Below, piece by piece: positions 1 to 11,388 of a DNA stretch of 64,000 nucleotides. How positions within the stretch are numbered: position 1 is the stretch's first letter; the number at the start of each line of letters is the position of its first letter. The stretch is from contig OX457031.1 in assembly GCA_949752745.1 (NCBI GenBank), forward strand, positions 50,461,188 through 50,525,187, given 5' to 3'. This DNA is from Protula sp. h YS-2021 (lineage: Eukaryota; Annelida; Polychaeta; Sabellida; Serpulidae). The position numbers and the translations under genes are program-made. A model generated the notes under the pieces. The model worked only from the letters and a program-made list of their open reading frames with translations, did not search any database and was not told where the DNA came from.

Positions 1-1160
1 AGTTACCTTAGTTACACCTTAGTTACGCCTTAGTTACACCTTGGTTACCTTAGTAACGCCTTGGTTACCGTGGTTACACCTAAGTTACGCCTTAGTTACC
101 TTAGTTACACCTTAGTTACGATTTAGTTACCTTAGTTACACCTTGGTTACGCCTTAGTTACCTTAGTTACACCTTAGTTACACCTTAGTTACCGTGGTTA
201 CACCTTGGTTACGCCTTAGAGCCTTAGTTACACCTTAGTTGCGCCTTAGTTACACCTTGGTTACCTTAGTTACACCTTAGTTACCGTGGTTACACCTTGG
301 TTACGCCTTAGTTATCTTAGTTGCACCTTAGTTACGCCTTAGTTACCTTAGTTGCACCTTGGTTACGCCTTAGTTACCTTAGTTACGCCTTGGTTACGCC
401 TTAGTTACCTTAGTTACACCTTAGTTACGCCTTAGTTACCTTAGTTACACCTTAGTTACGCCTTAGTTACCTTAGTTACACCTTATTTACGCCTTAGTTA
501 CACCTTGGTTACCTTAGTTACACCTTAGTTACCGTGGTTACCGTGGTTACGCCTTAGTTACCTTAGTTGCACCTTGGTTACGCCTTAGTTACACCTTGGT
601 TACCTTAGTTACACCTTAGTTACCTTAGTTACGCCTTGGTTACGCCTTAGTTACCTTAGTTACATCTTAGTTACGCCTTAGTTACCTTAGTTGCACCTTA
701 GTTACGCCTTAGTTACCTTAGTTACGCCTTGGTTACGCCTTAGTTACCTTAGTTACGCCTTGGTTACGCCTTAGTTACCTTAGTTACACCTTAGTTACGC
801 CTTAGTTACCTTAGTTACACCTTAGTTACGCCTTAGTTACCTTAGTTACACCTTATTTACGCCTTAGTTACACCTTGGTTACCTTAGTTACACCTTAGTT
901 ACCGTGGTTACCGTGGTTACGCCTTAGTTACCTTAGTTGCACCTTGGTTACGCCTTAGTTACACCTTGGTTACCTTAGTTACACCTTAGTTACCTTAGTT
1001 ACGCCTTGGTTACGCCTTAGTTACCTTAGTTACATCTTAGTTACGCCTTAGTTACCTTAGTTGCACCTTAGTTACGCCTTAGTTACCTTAGTTGCACCTT
1101 AGTTACCTAAGTTGCACCTTAGTTACACCTTAGTTGCGCCTTAGTTACCTTAGCTACGCA
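1..1160. repeat. Minisatellite with ~370-bp higher-order repeat
   Basis: The whole stretch is built from 9- and 11-bp variants of TTAGTTAC separated by ACC, GCC or C, with occasional TTGGTTAC and CGTGGTTAC units. Rare variants recur 370 bp apart: the CCTTATTTACG variant at 481 and 851, the doubled CCGTGGTTAC at about 541 and 911, and TACATCTTAG at 661 and 1031. A block of about 370 bp has therefore been duplicated as a unit on top of the short repeat. The array continues off the left edge of the window. No coding potential is seen. Confidence 0.95.
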
Positions 1161-1212
1161 AAAAATGAGATAACGGGGGGGGGGTCGTTGCCATGGTTAC
1201 ACTGATTGACAG

Positions 1213-1600
1213 GTGGAGTTCATTGGCTTCATGTTGATTGACTCGGCCAAACCACTTTCGCTCCAGACAGCATCATGTCAGTATGACGTCATGATGACGT
1301 CACGGATGGTCGCGCCTATCCTAACGCTTATCATGACGTCACTCCAGACAGCACTTCCGCTCCAGACCGCACTTCCGCTCCAGACAGCACTTCCGGTCTA
1401 GACAGCACTTCCGGTCTAGACAGCACTTCCGCTCCAGACAGCACTTCCGCTCCAGACAGCACTTCCGCTCCAGACGCTATGACGTCACTTCCAGACAGTA
1501 TGACGTCACAAAGTGACCCAAAACTCCGCTCCAGACATGATGACGTCATTTCCAGACAGTATGACGTCATTATGACGTCACAATGATTGACAGGTGGCAG
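1213..1600. repeat. 18-bp minisatellite (CAGACAGCACTTCCGCTC unit) and flanks
   Basis: About eight near-identical 18-bp units run from roughly 1343 to 1475, with CTC/TCT variants at the end of the unit. They are followed by looser copies of CCAGACAGTATGACGTCA. Open frames on both strands here only read the repeat. The flanking sequence carries many TGACGTCA palindromes, listed separately. Confidence 0.85.
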
Positions 1601-1669
1601 CAGGCTTAATTACCTTAATTGACTTAATTGACTTAATTGGCTTAATTGATCACGTGATTGATGACGTCA
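1284..1669. promoter_or_regulatory. Cluster of nine TGACGTCA (CRE-type) palindromes
   Basis: Exact TGACGTCA octamers start at 1284, 1295, 1334, 1480, 1501, 1541, 1562, 1573 and 1662. This octamer is the full cAMP-response element bound by CREB/ATF bZIP proteins. The density is far above chance, but most copies lie in or beside a minisatellite, so they may have multiplied with the repeat rather than been selected as binding sites. Whether they act on any gene, including the neighbouring minus-strand exon, cannot be told from sequence. Confidence 0.5.
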
Positions 1670-1959
1670 CGATGATTGACTGCAGCAGAACTCTCGTTTT
1701 CACACTACTCATTATTTACCTAACACTGTGTTGACCTGGCAGGGAACCGCCGGTACACCACACATGCTTAACTGTGTTACCCAACGCTTATAAAGAGCGA
1801 TAGTTAATATTTGATAACTGTCCAAAAGCAACCCAAAAGCTGCCATATGGTTGCCATGTCAACCGCATGTTTCAAACACTTGACAACCACGGTAAGGATG
1901 TGGTGGCTAACATAGTTCACCCCTACATATAAAATGACATGTGTAGAAAAAGTATTTAC

Positions 1960-2284
1960 CTTTCATTAAAAATATGAGAAAAAGCAGGGTAATGGTAACA
2001 TTGGATGGTGTTGCGATGTTGTAGATTACCCAGTTGACTTTGTACAGAATGGGCACACGCTCAGTCGGCTGTTTGTCTGCTCTAGTGTACAATACGTACA
2101 AGGAACATAAGCACTGGAGAACTGCTGATATCAATGCAGCGAAGAACACCCAGTAGGTCAGATAGAGGTGAACGACTCGCAGGTTCCGTGCGGGTCTATC
2201 TACCAGGAGATAAATGAAGAGCGCGATCCAGTACGAGGCAAAGAGCAGACGGTAGAGAACGTATCCTACCTGGCACCGCCCAAC
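1960..2284 (-). CDS. Rolling-stone-like (Rost family) membrane protein, one internal exon
   Basis: The minus-strand frame encodes about 108 residues rich in membrane segments. Motifs match the Rolling stone family: YR near the start, an HLYLTYWVFF segment, then ILYKVNWVIYNIATPSNVTI, which resembles the family's KxxWxLYNIA...T block. The exon is bounded by a TTGCAG acceptor (just above 2284) and an AAAG/GTAAAT donor (just below 1960), and ends in phase 1. Rolling stone is a multipass protein first described in Drosophila myoblast fusion. The biochemical role of the family is unclear. Other exons were not found: the 5' part should lie at higher coordinates and the 3' part at lower coordinates or beyond the left edge, across the minisatellite. 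It could also be an isolated relic, but no stop interrupts it. Confidence 0.65.
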
Positions 2285-2340
2285 CTGCAACATATAGTAA
2301 AACCTCAGAAATAGGCATTTTCATGATATGCTACAATAGG

Positions 2341-2655
2341 CTAAATATATAGATACGGTGAGCGTCGTACTTTAGAAGTCATATACATAGACACGGTTAG
2401 CGCTGTATTTTAGGGGTCATATACATAGACACGGTTAGCGCTGTATTTTAGGGGTTATATACATAGACACGGTTAACGCTGTATTTTAGGGGTCATATAC
2501 ATAGACACGGTTATCGCTGCATTTTAGGGGTCATATACATAGACACGGTTAACGCTGTATTTTAGGGTCATATACATACACACGGTTAGCGCTGTATTTT
2601 AGGGGTCATATACATAGACACGGTTAACGCTGCATTTTAGGGGTCGTATACATAC
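2341..2655. repeat. 38-bp minisatellite, about eight units
   Basis: The unit contains ATACATAGACACGGTTAGCG followed by CTGTATTTTAGGGGTC. The first unit is diverged and the later ones are nearly identical, with GTTAGC/GTTAAC alternation. It lies just upstream (in minus-strand terms) of the Rolling-stone-like exon, probably in its preceding intron. Confidence 0.9.
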
Positions 2656-3029
2656 AGTATATGTGGCAAATGCATGTGCCTGATGTGCACTTCCCGGCAT
2701 ATAGAACAGGACTGATTCGTTTTTCTCGCTTAATTGAAAAATAAAACCATAGTACTGTATTTCGAAATACATTTGGCTTTGAGACTGGAACACTTTTATA
2801 GAGGTGGGGTGGGTGTTATTATGTGTGAAAAATGTAATGTTTTTCCCGTACATGTGCACATCAGTTATAACTAATACATTCTGTTCTAAATGTAGATTCA
2901 GCTTGGTAGTGGGGTAACAGACAATATGTCAATCGGAAATGAGAAAAAAAGATATCTTTGGCATTAAAACACCTTCAAAAAAACCATTTAATGTTTTTGG
3001 GGTTGCGATGGGGCTGTTAATCACCTGCT
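2656..3029. other. Non-coding interval, nothing recognised
   Basis: AT-rich sequence with short random open frames only. If the Rolling-stone-like gene extends in this direction, this is intron. No exon with family motifs and splice sites was found. Confidence 0.5.
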
Positions 3030-3220
3030 CCAGTATTCACAAAAGTTAACTGTACTCCGCACAAGGAAAATCAGCTGATTTAGCAAAACTACGCAAACAA
3101 CTTTTACAGAAATATGTTTTGAATAAAAGCAAAATTTATTAATTGACTTCATAAAGTTATCTTAGCTAAAGGAGCAGCTACCAGAATTGATTAGGTTCGC
3201 TTTTGTGAATGCGCCCTCAG
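3030..3220. mobile_element. MITE-like element, copy A (GTATTCACAAAAGTTAACT ends)
   Basis: The left end reads CCAGTATTCACAAAAGTTAA and the right end reads CTTTTGTGAATGCGCC, so the termini are inverted (TTCACAAAAG against CTTTTGTGAA). The inside shares GGAAAATCAGCTGATTTAGC and CGCAAACA...TTTTA with two further copies at 5170-5392 and 5388-5580. No reading frame is present. The structure suits a short non-autonomous DNA transposon. The superfamily is not identifiable. Confidence 0.6.
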
Positions 3221-5169
3221 GCGTTGTCTTAATGCATTCACGCAGTCCACGTATATTCCTATTTTGTCTCCAGGAAGTTTTCCTCAAGTCCGCGACATCG
3301 CTTAATGATCAGGGGTTTCTCAAAATTTTAAATATATAAAATATGATGACTTTTTTTCAGCGAAGCACCCCCCCCCCCCCCCCCAATAATGAGGGAGAAA
3401 TCAATTCGAATTTGGTTACCATGCGTGTCTATAACTTTTTAACGACCGCTAAACTTGGAGTACCAAGTTTTTTAAAAAATAAAACGCTTTTGTAACCAAA
3501 CGCAAGCATCATGGCAAAATTCACACTTGTACGCGGAGACTTTAATTTGACAAAAACAAAACATTCCTTTACATCAAAATTGTATATCGAGCAGGGGCTC
3601 AATTAGAACGCAAGCTGCTGCAGCTGTACTGTGAGACTAGACTATTAACACCGAGAAGTGCATGTTGGACGTAGAGTGCACAGAAAATCCTCATCCTTTG
3701 TTGGAAACGCCGAGTACTACGGTTTTGTTTTTGGTTCGTTTGCTTTTTGTTTTTATTATTTTGGGCCACACGGGAACAAGTCCCCCCACCCTTGGATTTA
3801 AAATGTTCTGATGTTGCTGTGCCGCCTAATGAAAAAATGGCACACGGAAATGGATAGGCGATCAAATTCAACACCAATGGTACCATGAAACGTAAAATGC
3901 TGCTAACACCTCGTCCGGCAAAAGTCATTGACTTATAAATAGACGGCCAAATACTATTCCGAGCAGAATATTTGCTAATTTGTGTTTCTTAGTTTTTTTC
4001 ATATATAAAGTACGTGACATCATCAGAGTGCTGGGAGGGGAGTGGTTTTATAGGCACTGATTTTAATGCTGTGGTGATATCTGCACACACTGGTGGGTGG
4101 TAAGCTAAAGCATCGTCCACCTGCAAGTAACAATGGAAACTCACAGAAGTGTGTAGAAACCCGCTTTGGTGAGTCGAGGTTTACCGTTGTCTGGCAGCTG
4201 TTCCTTCGCACTTTCGCTTTAGCTTTTTGCTTCCTTGGTTGGAGTGGTTCAGTCTATATTGGCAAGCTTCATTTGCAAATGGCATTTGCAACATCTCCTT
4301 GAACCTGAGTTCTGTTTGTATCGGCTTTTGTTGGGTCGCTAGAGTACAAACCATGACTTTGAGGCCATTGTCAGGGACACACTGCAGCAGCGTTCTAATA
4401 TGTTTCAGAACCATTTAGCATCACCGTCCAAGCGAAATTCCGTGTTAGCAGAGTCGCACAGTAATAAGGCCCAATGCTCAGCCTCACCAGATGGTGCGAC
4501 TAGGGACCCCCCCCCCCCCGTCCACAGATGCCCACGCAAGCAAGGCGGCACACCCTCCTGATACTTTATTTGTTTATTTGTTTGTCACAATTTTGTATGC
4601 AAAATCGCCACATAAACTAGTAATCTATGCAAGGTGCAATGTTGACAGCCCTCTCTGTTATTCACGCATCTCAAGTTCCAACAATGTTATTTGTTATTTA
4701 TAATGTAGCACCAATGTAGCATTATTAAATTTAATGCCACTTTAGGGAGTGTTTATTCAAAAGGGACCCTCGTCTTCCTTTCTTGCCTCATGGGTTTTAA
4801 AATATGTCATAAATAAAAACTATTTGACTGTCGAGTGTATCTCACTTGCTCTTGTAAATCCCTGTGTGATGTAGTTTAGCGTGTGACCTTTACGGCACAG
4901 GTTTGGGTCCATATATTTGCTACAATTATGACGGAGGTTGGCACTTGGTACTCTTGGAATAACCGCTACACACAGCTTTGAACTTTATGTTATTGACCGA
5001 TGAGAGCATACATTCAAAGTGTCACAAATACTATTTTGAGATTTCAGTATCCAGACTGGATACTCCACGTTGCCTTTCGTGAATCTAAATTGTTAGGTTA
5101 GGCTTTATTCAAAATGTACAATTTTCCTACCGACATAGTTAGAAGTCCGGTATCCCATAGCTGTCTGCA
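3221..5169. other. Non-coding interval with poly-C tracts
   Basis: Homopolymer C runs lie at about 3367-3384 and 4507-4519. A GTTACCATGCGTGTCT motif at 3415-3430 belongs to a dispersed family described under findings. Small open frames on both strands overlap each other and match no recognised family. No convincing gene. Confidence 0.5.
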
Positions 5170-5392
5170 CCGGTATTCACAAGTCAGCTGGGCAGTTAAC
5201 TTTACTCGAAAGGAAAATCGGTTTAACTAGAACGCAAACAATTTAACTAGAACGCAAACCATTTTAGGCGGAACTTTGTTAGTTAAACAGGATAAATTTA
5301 TCAATTTGCGTTCGAACATTCCCGTTGCCAACCAGCATTTAATGCAGTCAGATAAATCTACCTTTAACTTTTGTGAATACGGCCTCTGGCAT
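5170..5392. mobile_element. MITE-like element, copy B
   Basis: It begins CGGTATTCACAAGTCAGCTG and ends TTAACTTTTGTGAATACGGC, which is inverted relative to the start. It carries an internal direct duplication of TTAACTAGAACGCAAAC. It is related to the copies at 3030 and 5388 through the ends and the GGAAAATC and CGCAAAC blocks. Confidence 0.6.
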
Positions 5393-5580
5393 TCCACAAA
5401 AGTAAACTGTGTGGTTAGGTGTACACCACGCTAGGAAAATCAGCTGATTTAGCTAAGTTACGCAAACAGTTTTTATATATAAAAATTACCAAAATATTTA
5501 TTAACTTTCAAAAGTTCTTTTTCTACAGTAGTTAACGGAATCTGTTAGCTGTACAGTTAACGTTTGTGAATACGACCACT
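5388..5580. mobile_element. MITE-like element, copy C
   Basis: It follows copy B directly. It starts GGCATTCCACAAAAGTAAAC and ends GTTAACGTTTGTGAATACGA. The internal GGAAAATCAGCTGATTTAGC is shared exactly with copy A. Copies B and C standing end to end suggest nested or tandem insertion. Confidence 0.6.
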
Positions 5581-8500
5581 GCCAGTCCTCGCCAACCGCA
5601 CTCCGCATTATCGAGCAGCACTATTAGGTTGTCGGTAAAGGTGGACGAAATGGTATTTGTTTACATAATTCCAAAGTATTTTCTTGCTTATCATAGTTGT
5701 AGTGCTAAATTGTCTGGTTGTATACAGTTTTCAGAATGAACTACATTAAGCCGAGCGATATTTCGCCGAAAGACAATTTGCTTGTCTAAATGTCACTCGG
5801 TTAAAAGTCGTCCGATTAAATTTTTCTTTTTTAAAATGTCAAGATAACCATATTTCAGTCACTGACGTGAGGCCTGATAGGATGTAGCCATCTAATAAAA
5901 AATAATAAAGATGTCACTGTGCTAATGCCTTTATTACCTAGTATGCAGAACGTGCTGGGGTGGCGATTATTTTTCTAGACATTTAAAGGGGTTTCGTTGT
6001 ATATTCAACACGTGAATAACCTTGAGTATTGTTCTCATTTAACATTAATACACTTCTCAACAATAAATGGCTTTTGGCATATGGAAAAACGATTGTTCAT
6101 CATTGTTATATTGGTTATCGTATTGAACTGTTTGGCGAACAACTTAAAAACCACAGTTTATTGGTCCATAGTGATTTCAACTTATTATATGTTCAGTAGT
6201 CAGACCTTAGAGTTAAAGCTACAATATCCATTTTTTGTAAGCGCATTGCAGCATTTCTTATAAACAACTCGAGCTTGCATGCTGGTCACTTATTTGTAAA
6301 AGTTTTTTCTTAGGTGCGTGATCTTAATTCTTTAGAAAAAGTCACACGGTCAGAATTTACCTTCCGGTTAGATCAAGATAGTGTGATAATATCACACAAG
6401 TTTTAGCCATGTCCCGGAGGTCTATAAGTGGTCGTGATAACAATTCGATCTGCTTGAGCGTTTTTAGTGTTTCACGCCATTCCCAGCATCTATTGCCACC
6501 CCATTGATTTAAGGTTCCCAAGTACGGTTTCTCGTACCAGAGCGAGAGAGATCGAGAATAAATTTGTATTTAAAAAAAAGTTTATTGATGTTTTAAGCTA
6601 CAAATATAACTGAACTAAAGAGAAGGTTAGGTTCTTGAATGGCTACACCAAGCGAAGTTATCCTGAAGGTGTGAAGATATCGCAATACAAATTCACCAAG
6701 GGTGAAGATATAAGGAGTGAAGATGATACATTGCACCAGATAGTCCTTTTACAGCTGTTTTGCTTTATAATAATGCAAGCGTGAAGATATAACAATTTAC
6801 CTCTGATGTTCCCAGCTTTAAAGGCCTATCGGTTGTGAACGAAAACTTATCCTTTGCAAACTGCTCTGTGAAAAATTTGCAGGACTTGGGGGACGTCATT
6901 TTAGCCATATACCTTCGATTTTACTTCTCTCTAACCTGTGAAATGAAAGAAAAATTGCAAAGCAAAATTAACAAATGAGTCTTCAAATGGTTCGTGTACT
7001 ATTCAAACCCAAAATGCATGATCGCTCGAGTTTGTGTTGGTTTTAGGCATTTCTGAAGTAACATGCATCTAAGGCAAGGGTATTAGATTTGATCTGTGAA
7101 AGATCTCTATGATAACACAGCTCATTCCTGTGGCATTGCTTTATATTCAACTTTTCGAGAATCTCAGATGTAATGAAATTTCATAAAAAGCAAAATAAAA
7201 TCATTTTTGATCTTTTGCAATATTGAAGAATGATTATGGGTTATCCCTACTGGTAAGCAATAACAGTCGTCGTTCCGTGGCATTTTGGGAATTGCACCAA
7301 AGGTTTTGTAGCATCAAAAGTGGGCAGATTCCGCAATGTGCCAAGCTTGCAAATCTACGTATATCAATATGTGGGCCGTTCAAGTAGAGATATTTTACTG
7401 TTCCTTCTCTCTGCCAGGTTTTCAATGCGAATGGTCAGATGAGTTAGTATAATGGTCAAACACAAGATTATGTACAATATTCTCATAGTGCAATTGATAT
7501 ACTAGACTAATGGATGACAGACTGGCCGCGTGCTGATAATAAATCAATATCTATTTTCGTATCATGGTTGTGCCATTAAAGCTGTCACAAATCAACGGAA
7601 TATCATCGTATCTTGACTGATTAAAACTGAAGACACTACATTGCATTGCATTGTTTAGGCCAAAACTATCCTTCATCCATCATGTTACATTTAAAAGTGT
7701 CGGTCCAAGAATTTTTTATTATTATTACTTTGACTTTGTTTGCTTCGGATAAAAGACGCCACAGCTCATCACACCATTACACCAAAACTGCACCGCCCAT
7801 TCATTCCAAATTGCAGACACACAGTTAACAATGCTTCATCTCAAAATTGTGTAATATTGGCTGTCAAGAGGTATAATGTTCATACAGTCTGAAGTTTCGT
7901 GTTGTATTATGCAATCAAAAGTAAATCTCTTGTAAACACAGCGGTTTCTGAGAAATACCTACAAAGCCAAATATTGCAATACTTCATTGAATTCTGGGTG
8001 TCAATGTTGACGAAACGCTCAGATTCAGTGCTATCCGGTACATGTTCATTATAAGGTGTCAATTGTTAATCATGGTTATCAATCCTACCTGTCACAAACG
8101 CTTTGAAATTTTTGTTCTCTCCTGCATTATATTATATTCCAGAAAGGAAACTGAAACAACCATTTCACATCTCCCATCCCTACTCCCAATCATAAAAGTC
8201 TAAACGGTGCCATAGCAATGGCAGAACTCCAATTGAATTGTGAATGTAGTGAGTACTGAAGCTTCCTTAAGTATAAGGCAGCGCCACCCGCGTTACTATA
8301 AAAGACCAAATTAAAATTTTCCCACTGCCCTTCGATATAAGACAACCGCGTGTGCATCAATTTCCTCATAGAACTGAGCATGACTTTTTGACTAGAAAAG
8401 ACGTTGACGTTCCTTCATTTGTGCAATGTTTAGCAGCCATCCACGGCCACCTCCAAAATCTGTAAGCCAAGAGAAACAGTACAGGTATAAATTTATCTTA

Positions 8501-10187
8501 TTATCAATAGTCTCACTTACTGTGGTCTAGTTCCCTCCAAATAGTACAAATAAGAAGGCTTTTATATGTTTATTTGAATACTACGACAGTCCTTTGATTT
8601 ACTAATCAATCAAGACGTATAACCAAAATCTATAAACGTTTTCATATGAGGCATAATTGGATATTATGCAACGCTATTGCTCTTTGAAACACCCCCAAAA
8701 TCCTGTCTGCAACTGATGTGTCCTTCATCCAATTCATACAGTCCACATTCCTTAGAATGCAGCTTTTAATAATTGTCCGCTCTTGTAAATGAAACTCATA
8801 GAATGCAATGGCTTTTATTGGTTTGATACTGTCTTGATTTATCCTGCCGTTTATGTGTTATCTGGAGTCAAGCGTATTTGCTGTGGTGTGTGCCTCATCC
8901 TATATATTCCAAAAGCTAATGTATTAGTTTAAAAAAAAGAATGCTGCGTGGTTTTATCTGTAAAAAGGGAAAAAACGATAGGTATAGGATTATCGAGTGA
9001 CTATCATGTTCGTTACGAAGACAGCTTGCCACAGAAGCTAGCGGCTTAAGTTGAGTGCGTAGCGATCCGATGACCGCGAGACATCGCCCAGCCTTTTATA
9101 TACCATTAATGCAATTGCATATCACGACAAAATTAAACGACATTTGACAATTTAATTTCTGGTCTACTGTAAATGCATGTCCTTGCAGTGGTCCCTTTCT
9201 ATCTTAGATATGGTATTGTTGACAACAAATTAGCTGCTGTGTCTATGACGAAAGAAAACAAATATGTTCCAATATTTAGAGAACTCTGACAGTCCGCTAT
9301 TCATTTTTTTTTGTATTTCGGAGTGAATAATATTTACGCAACACTACAATTAATGCTTCGTTTTTTATGGTAATGTGTCACAACTGGTAGCAAAACATTG
9401 TATAACCACCCTCACACTTTTTTTAAAAATTAACATAATTATACCCACCCAGGTAAAAGGTGACGTAAAATGTTTTTGATGATCATTTTATTCGTCCAGT
9501 TTTTATCTCATGTAGCAGATTTTTTAAACAGAAACAAAGCAGGATTTGAAACATGCACAGCCTCTTTCATTATAGCCATTAATAATGGTTTTCATTAAAG
9601 TGTCAAGTTCAAAAGATTAAATGCAATTTTATCTAGTATTTTTTTAAATTTATGTCCAATAAATTACGACTTCTCACGCACGTTTCGAGACAGAAATATT
9701 TTGAATGGTACTAACCATGCCCTTCTAACTGTGACTTGTTCTTCCATTTTTTGTTGTTTTTCGTTTTTTTTTTTTTGCAGTGCATTTAGATAACAAATAT
9801 TTTTGTTACATATTTAGAACCTCAAAACTTTTTGCAATATTTAAGGATTGTATATCTTTTGTTTCATTTGTAAAAATGTAAATTTCACTGGATGCTGATC
9901 AGCAAAAACAAATTAATGAAAAAGGTTACAAAAAAAAAAGAAAAAAAATTACATAGTTTTTTGCACCCTCCCTCAAAATAAGCATATGAAAACAATGGCT
10001 ATCATAATGGTTAAAATACAGACTTACCGAAACCCTCATTAATCGTGCAGAAAAACAATTCGGCCTGTGAACTGAAAATCCGCCTTTTTAACGCAGATTG
10101 CACGAACACCGGTTAATTATTCTGTATATTGAAAATGGTATTGGAGATCAATGCGATGGGTGTCCATACATGTGAAGGGGTGTCCAT
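5581..10187. other. Long non-coding interval
   Basis: AT-rich DNA with stops in all frames at short intervals. Small open frames (for example at 5997-6263, 7234-7425 and 8190-8381) show no family motifs, no codon bias I can see and no splice context. GTGAAGATAT-type short repeats occur at 6660-6800, and there are poly-A and poly-T runs near 9765 and 9930. No gene, RNA gene or mobile element is recognised. Confidence 0.5.
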
Positions 10188-10286
10188 GTATAAATGATAG
10201 AAAAAAAACTGGTATTATCGCTGACCGGAAGTGACGTCATGAAGTGACGTTATCATGTCCACCCTCTCAAACCTGTTATTAGCGTT
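10188..10286. repeat. Left arm of inverted repeat pair
   Basis: It pairs with 12213-12314. It holds TGACGTCA and a GTGACGTTATCATG variant. Immediately outside it are two units of the GTGTCCATACATGTGA minisatellite that forms the large array at 12370-12850. Confidence 0.8.
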
Positions 10287-10314
10287 CTTAGCATATCAGA
10301 CCTGTTATTAGTTA

Positions 10315-10460
10315 CAACAGACAACTGTTGTTGCTATTGTTGTTGTTGCCGTTGTAGTTGTCGTTGTTGCGGCAACAGCAATTTTTGCCATTGTTGTTGC
10401 TGCCGTTGTTGTGGCAACAACGGTTGTTGCCATTGTTGTTACCGTTGTTGTTGTCATATA
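10315..10460. repeat. Imperfect (GTT/TTG)n triplet tract
   Basis: TTGTTGTTGCCGTTGT-type sequence. The Thr/Ala-rich minus-strand frame across it (10308-10559) is a reading of the repeat, not evidence of a gene. Confidence 0.8.
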
Positions 10461-10520
10461 TGTATTGACATTCAAAGACTTTTTTGTCATTTGAGAACTG
10501 GATGTGGAACCAAAAGGATG

Positions 10521-10610
10521 TATCAATGCAACATTTGTTCGAATCTTACCATTGGCCACAAAGTCTTAAAAGACACTTAATGCATGCACACACTTAAGAA
10601 GTGAATGGAG
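10521..10610 (+). pseudogene. Decayed C2H2-type zinc-finger remnant
   Basis: The frame starting at 10521 reads YQCNICS..., then HKVLKDT, a stop, then MHTLKK. This resembles a C2H2 finger (C-x2-C, then HxVLKxH...H) interrupted by a stop and lacking one zinc ligand. It lies inside the inverted-repeat element just upstream of the next frame, and could be the N-terminal finger of the same former protein. Confidence 0.35.
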
Positions 10611-10696
10611 AATGGGAGGTAGAAATAGAAAACCCCATAAAAACGCCTATCACGGAAACTTAAGATGAGTCTTCTATTGAAAGTCAAAACGTCAAC

Positions 10697-10963
10697 ATGG
10701 CTGAAAAGAATACACATGCTTGTATAGAATGTGGTGCGTTATACAACAGCCAAGAAGCTTTGTTCAAATATGTTAAACATTGCGACGAGGGTGACGATGA
10801 CAGCACTTCTAAAAGTAAGTCAGAAACAAAACTGTTCTGTATGCTATGGTCCAAGATGTATATGATGACCATGATGACAAATTTAAAGAAAATGTTTCAG
10901 AATATGGAGAACAAGGGCTTTAAGATGCACGTGAAACAGCAAGTGATGCCTTCGACCCATTAA
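10697..10963 (+). CDS. Hypothetical protein with N-terminal CxxC...H...C cluster
   Basis: The 88-residue frame starts MAEKNTHACIECGALYNSQE and continues to KYVKHC, giving C-x2-C, then Lys/His, then H-C spacing like a zinc finger. A Ser/Lys/Asp-rich linker and a Met-rich tail (KMYMMTMMTNLKK) follow. It is within the inverted-repeat-bounded unit, and the next frame (10967-11293) follows directly in another phase. Together they may be one protein broken by a frameshift. I do not recognise the family. It could equally be chance, since it is short. Confidence 0.35.
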   Translation: MAEKNTHACIECGALYNSQEALFKYVKHCDEGDDDSTSKSKSETKLFCMLWSKMYMMTMMTNLKKMFQNMENKGFKMHVKQQVMPSTH

Positions 10964-10966
10964 TAT

Positions 10967-11293
10967 GAGTTGACTAAACAACTGTTTATGAGACTATTGA
11001 AATATACTCAATGTCTAGAACAAAGCGAACATTATCAAAACACTTTACAAGATTGTAATTAGTTTGTTAGTGGAAAATATTACGAGTATTTAAAGGTACT
11101 AAAGGCGGCTAAAAGAAAAAACGATGCATTCTTTGAAGAGCTTCTGGATGAGGTGGAGAATGATGAAAGCAGCGACGAAGAAAGTGATGTGGATGAGGAG
11201 AGTGAGATGGAAAAGAGCGAAACAGATCAAGAACAATTGACTGATTTGACTAAACTTCATAATAAAGACTTTGTATATCAACATATGTTGTAA
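10967..11293 (+). pseudogene. Acidic C-terminal frame, interrupted by a stop
   Basis: This frame reads YELTKQLFMRLLKYTQCLEQ..., has a stop near 11060, then FVSGKYYEYLKVLKAAKRKN and a Glu/Asp/Ser stretch (NDESSDEESDVDEESEME), ending at TAA 11293. The composition and length of uninterrupted reading on both sides of one stop suggest a decayed real protein, probably continuous with the zinc-finger frame upstream. The function is unknown. Confidence 0.35.
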
Positions 11294-11388
11294 AATTGTT
11301 ATTGATTTAAGCGCTGTCTTCAAAGTGTATTAATAAGCTATTCAATATATATCTTGCTTTTTGATGTGCAAACGCAGTTTCACATACT

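Noticed and set aside
1..1160. Possible CRISPR array or telomere repeat
   Set aside because: There are no unique spacers between repeats, and the unit is not TTAGGG or another telomeric word. It is a satellite in eukaryotic DNA.
5997..6263. 88-codon hydrophobic frame
   Set aside because: AT-rich region with Ile/Leu/Tyr-rich chance translation. No homologue recognised and no regulatory or splice context.
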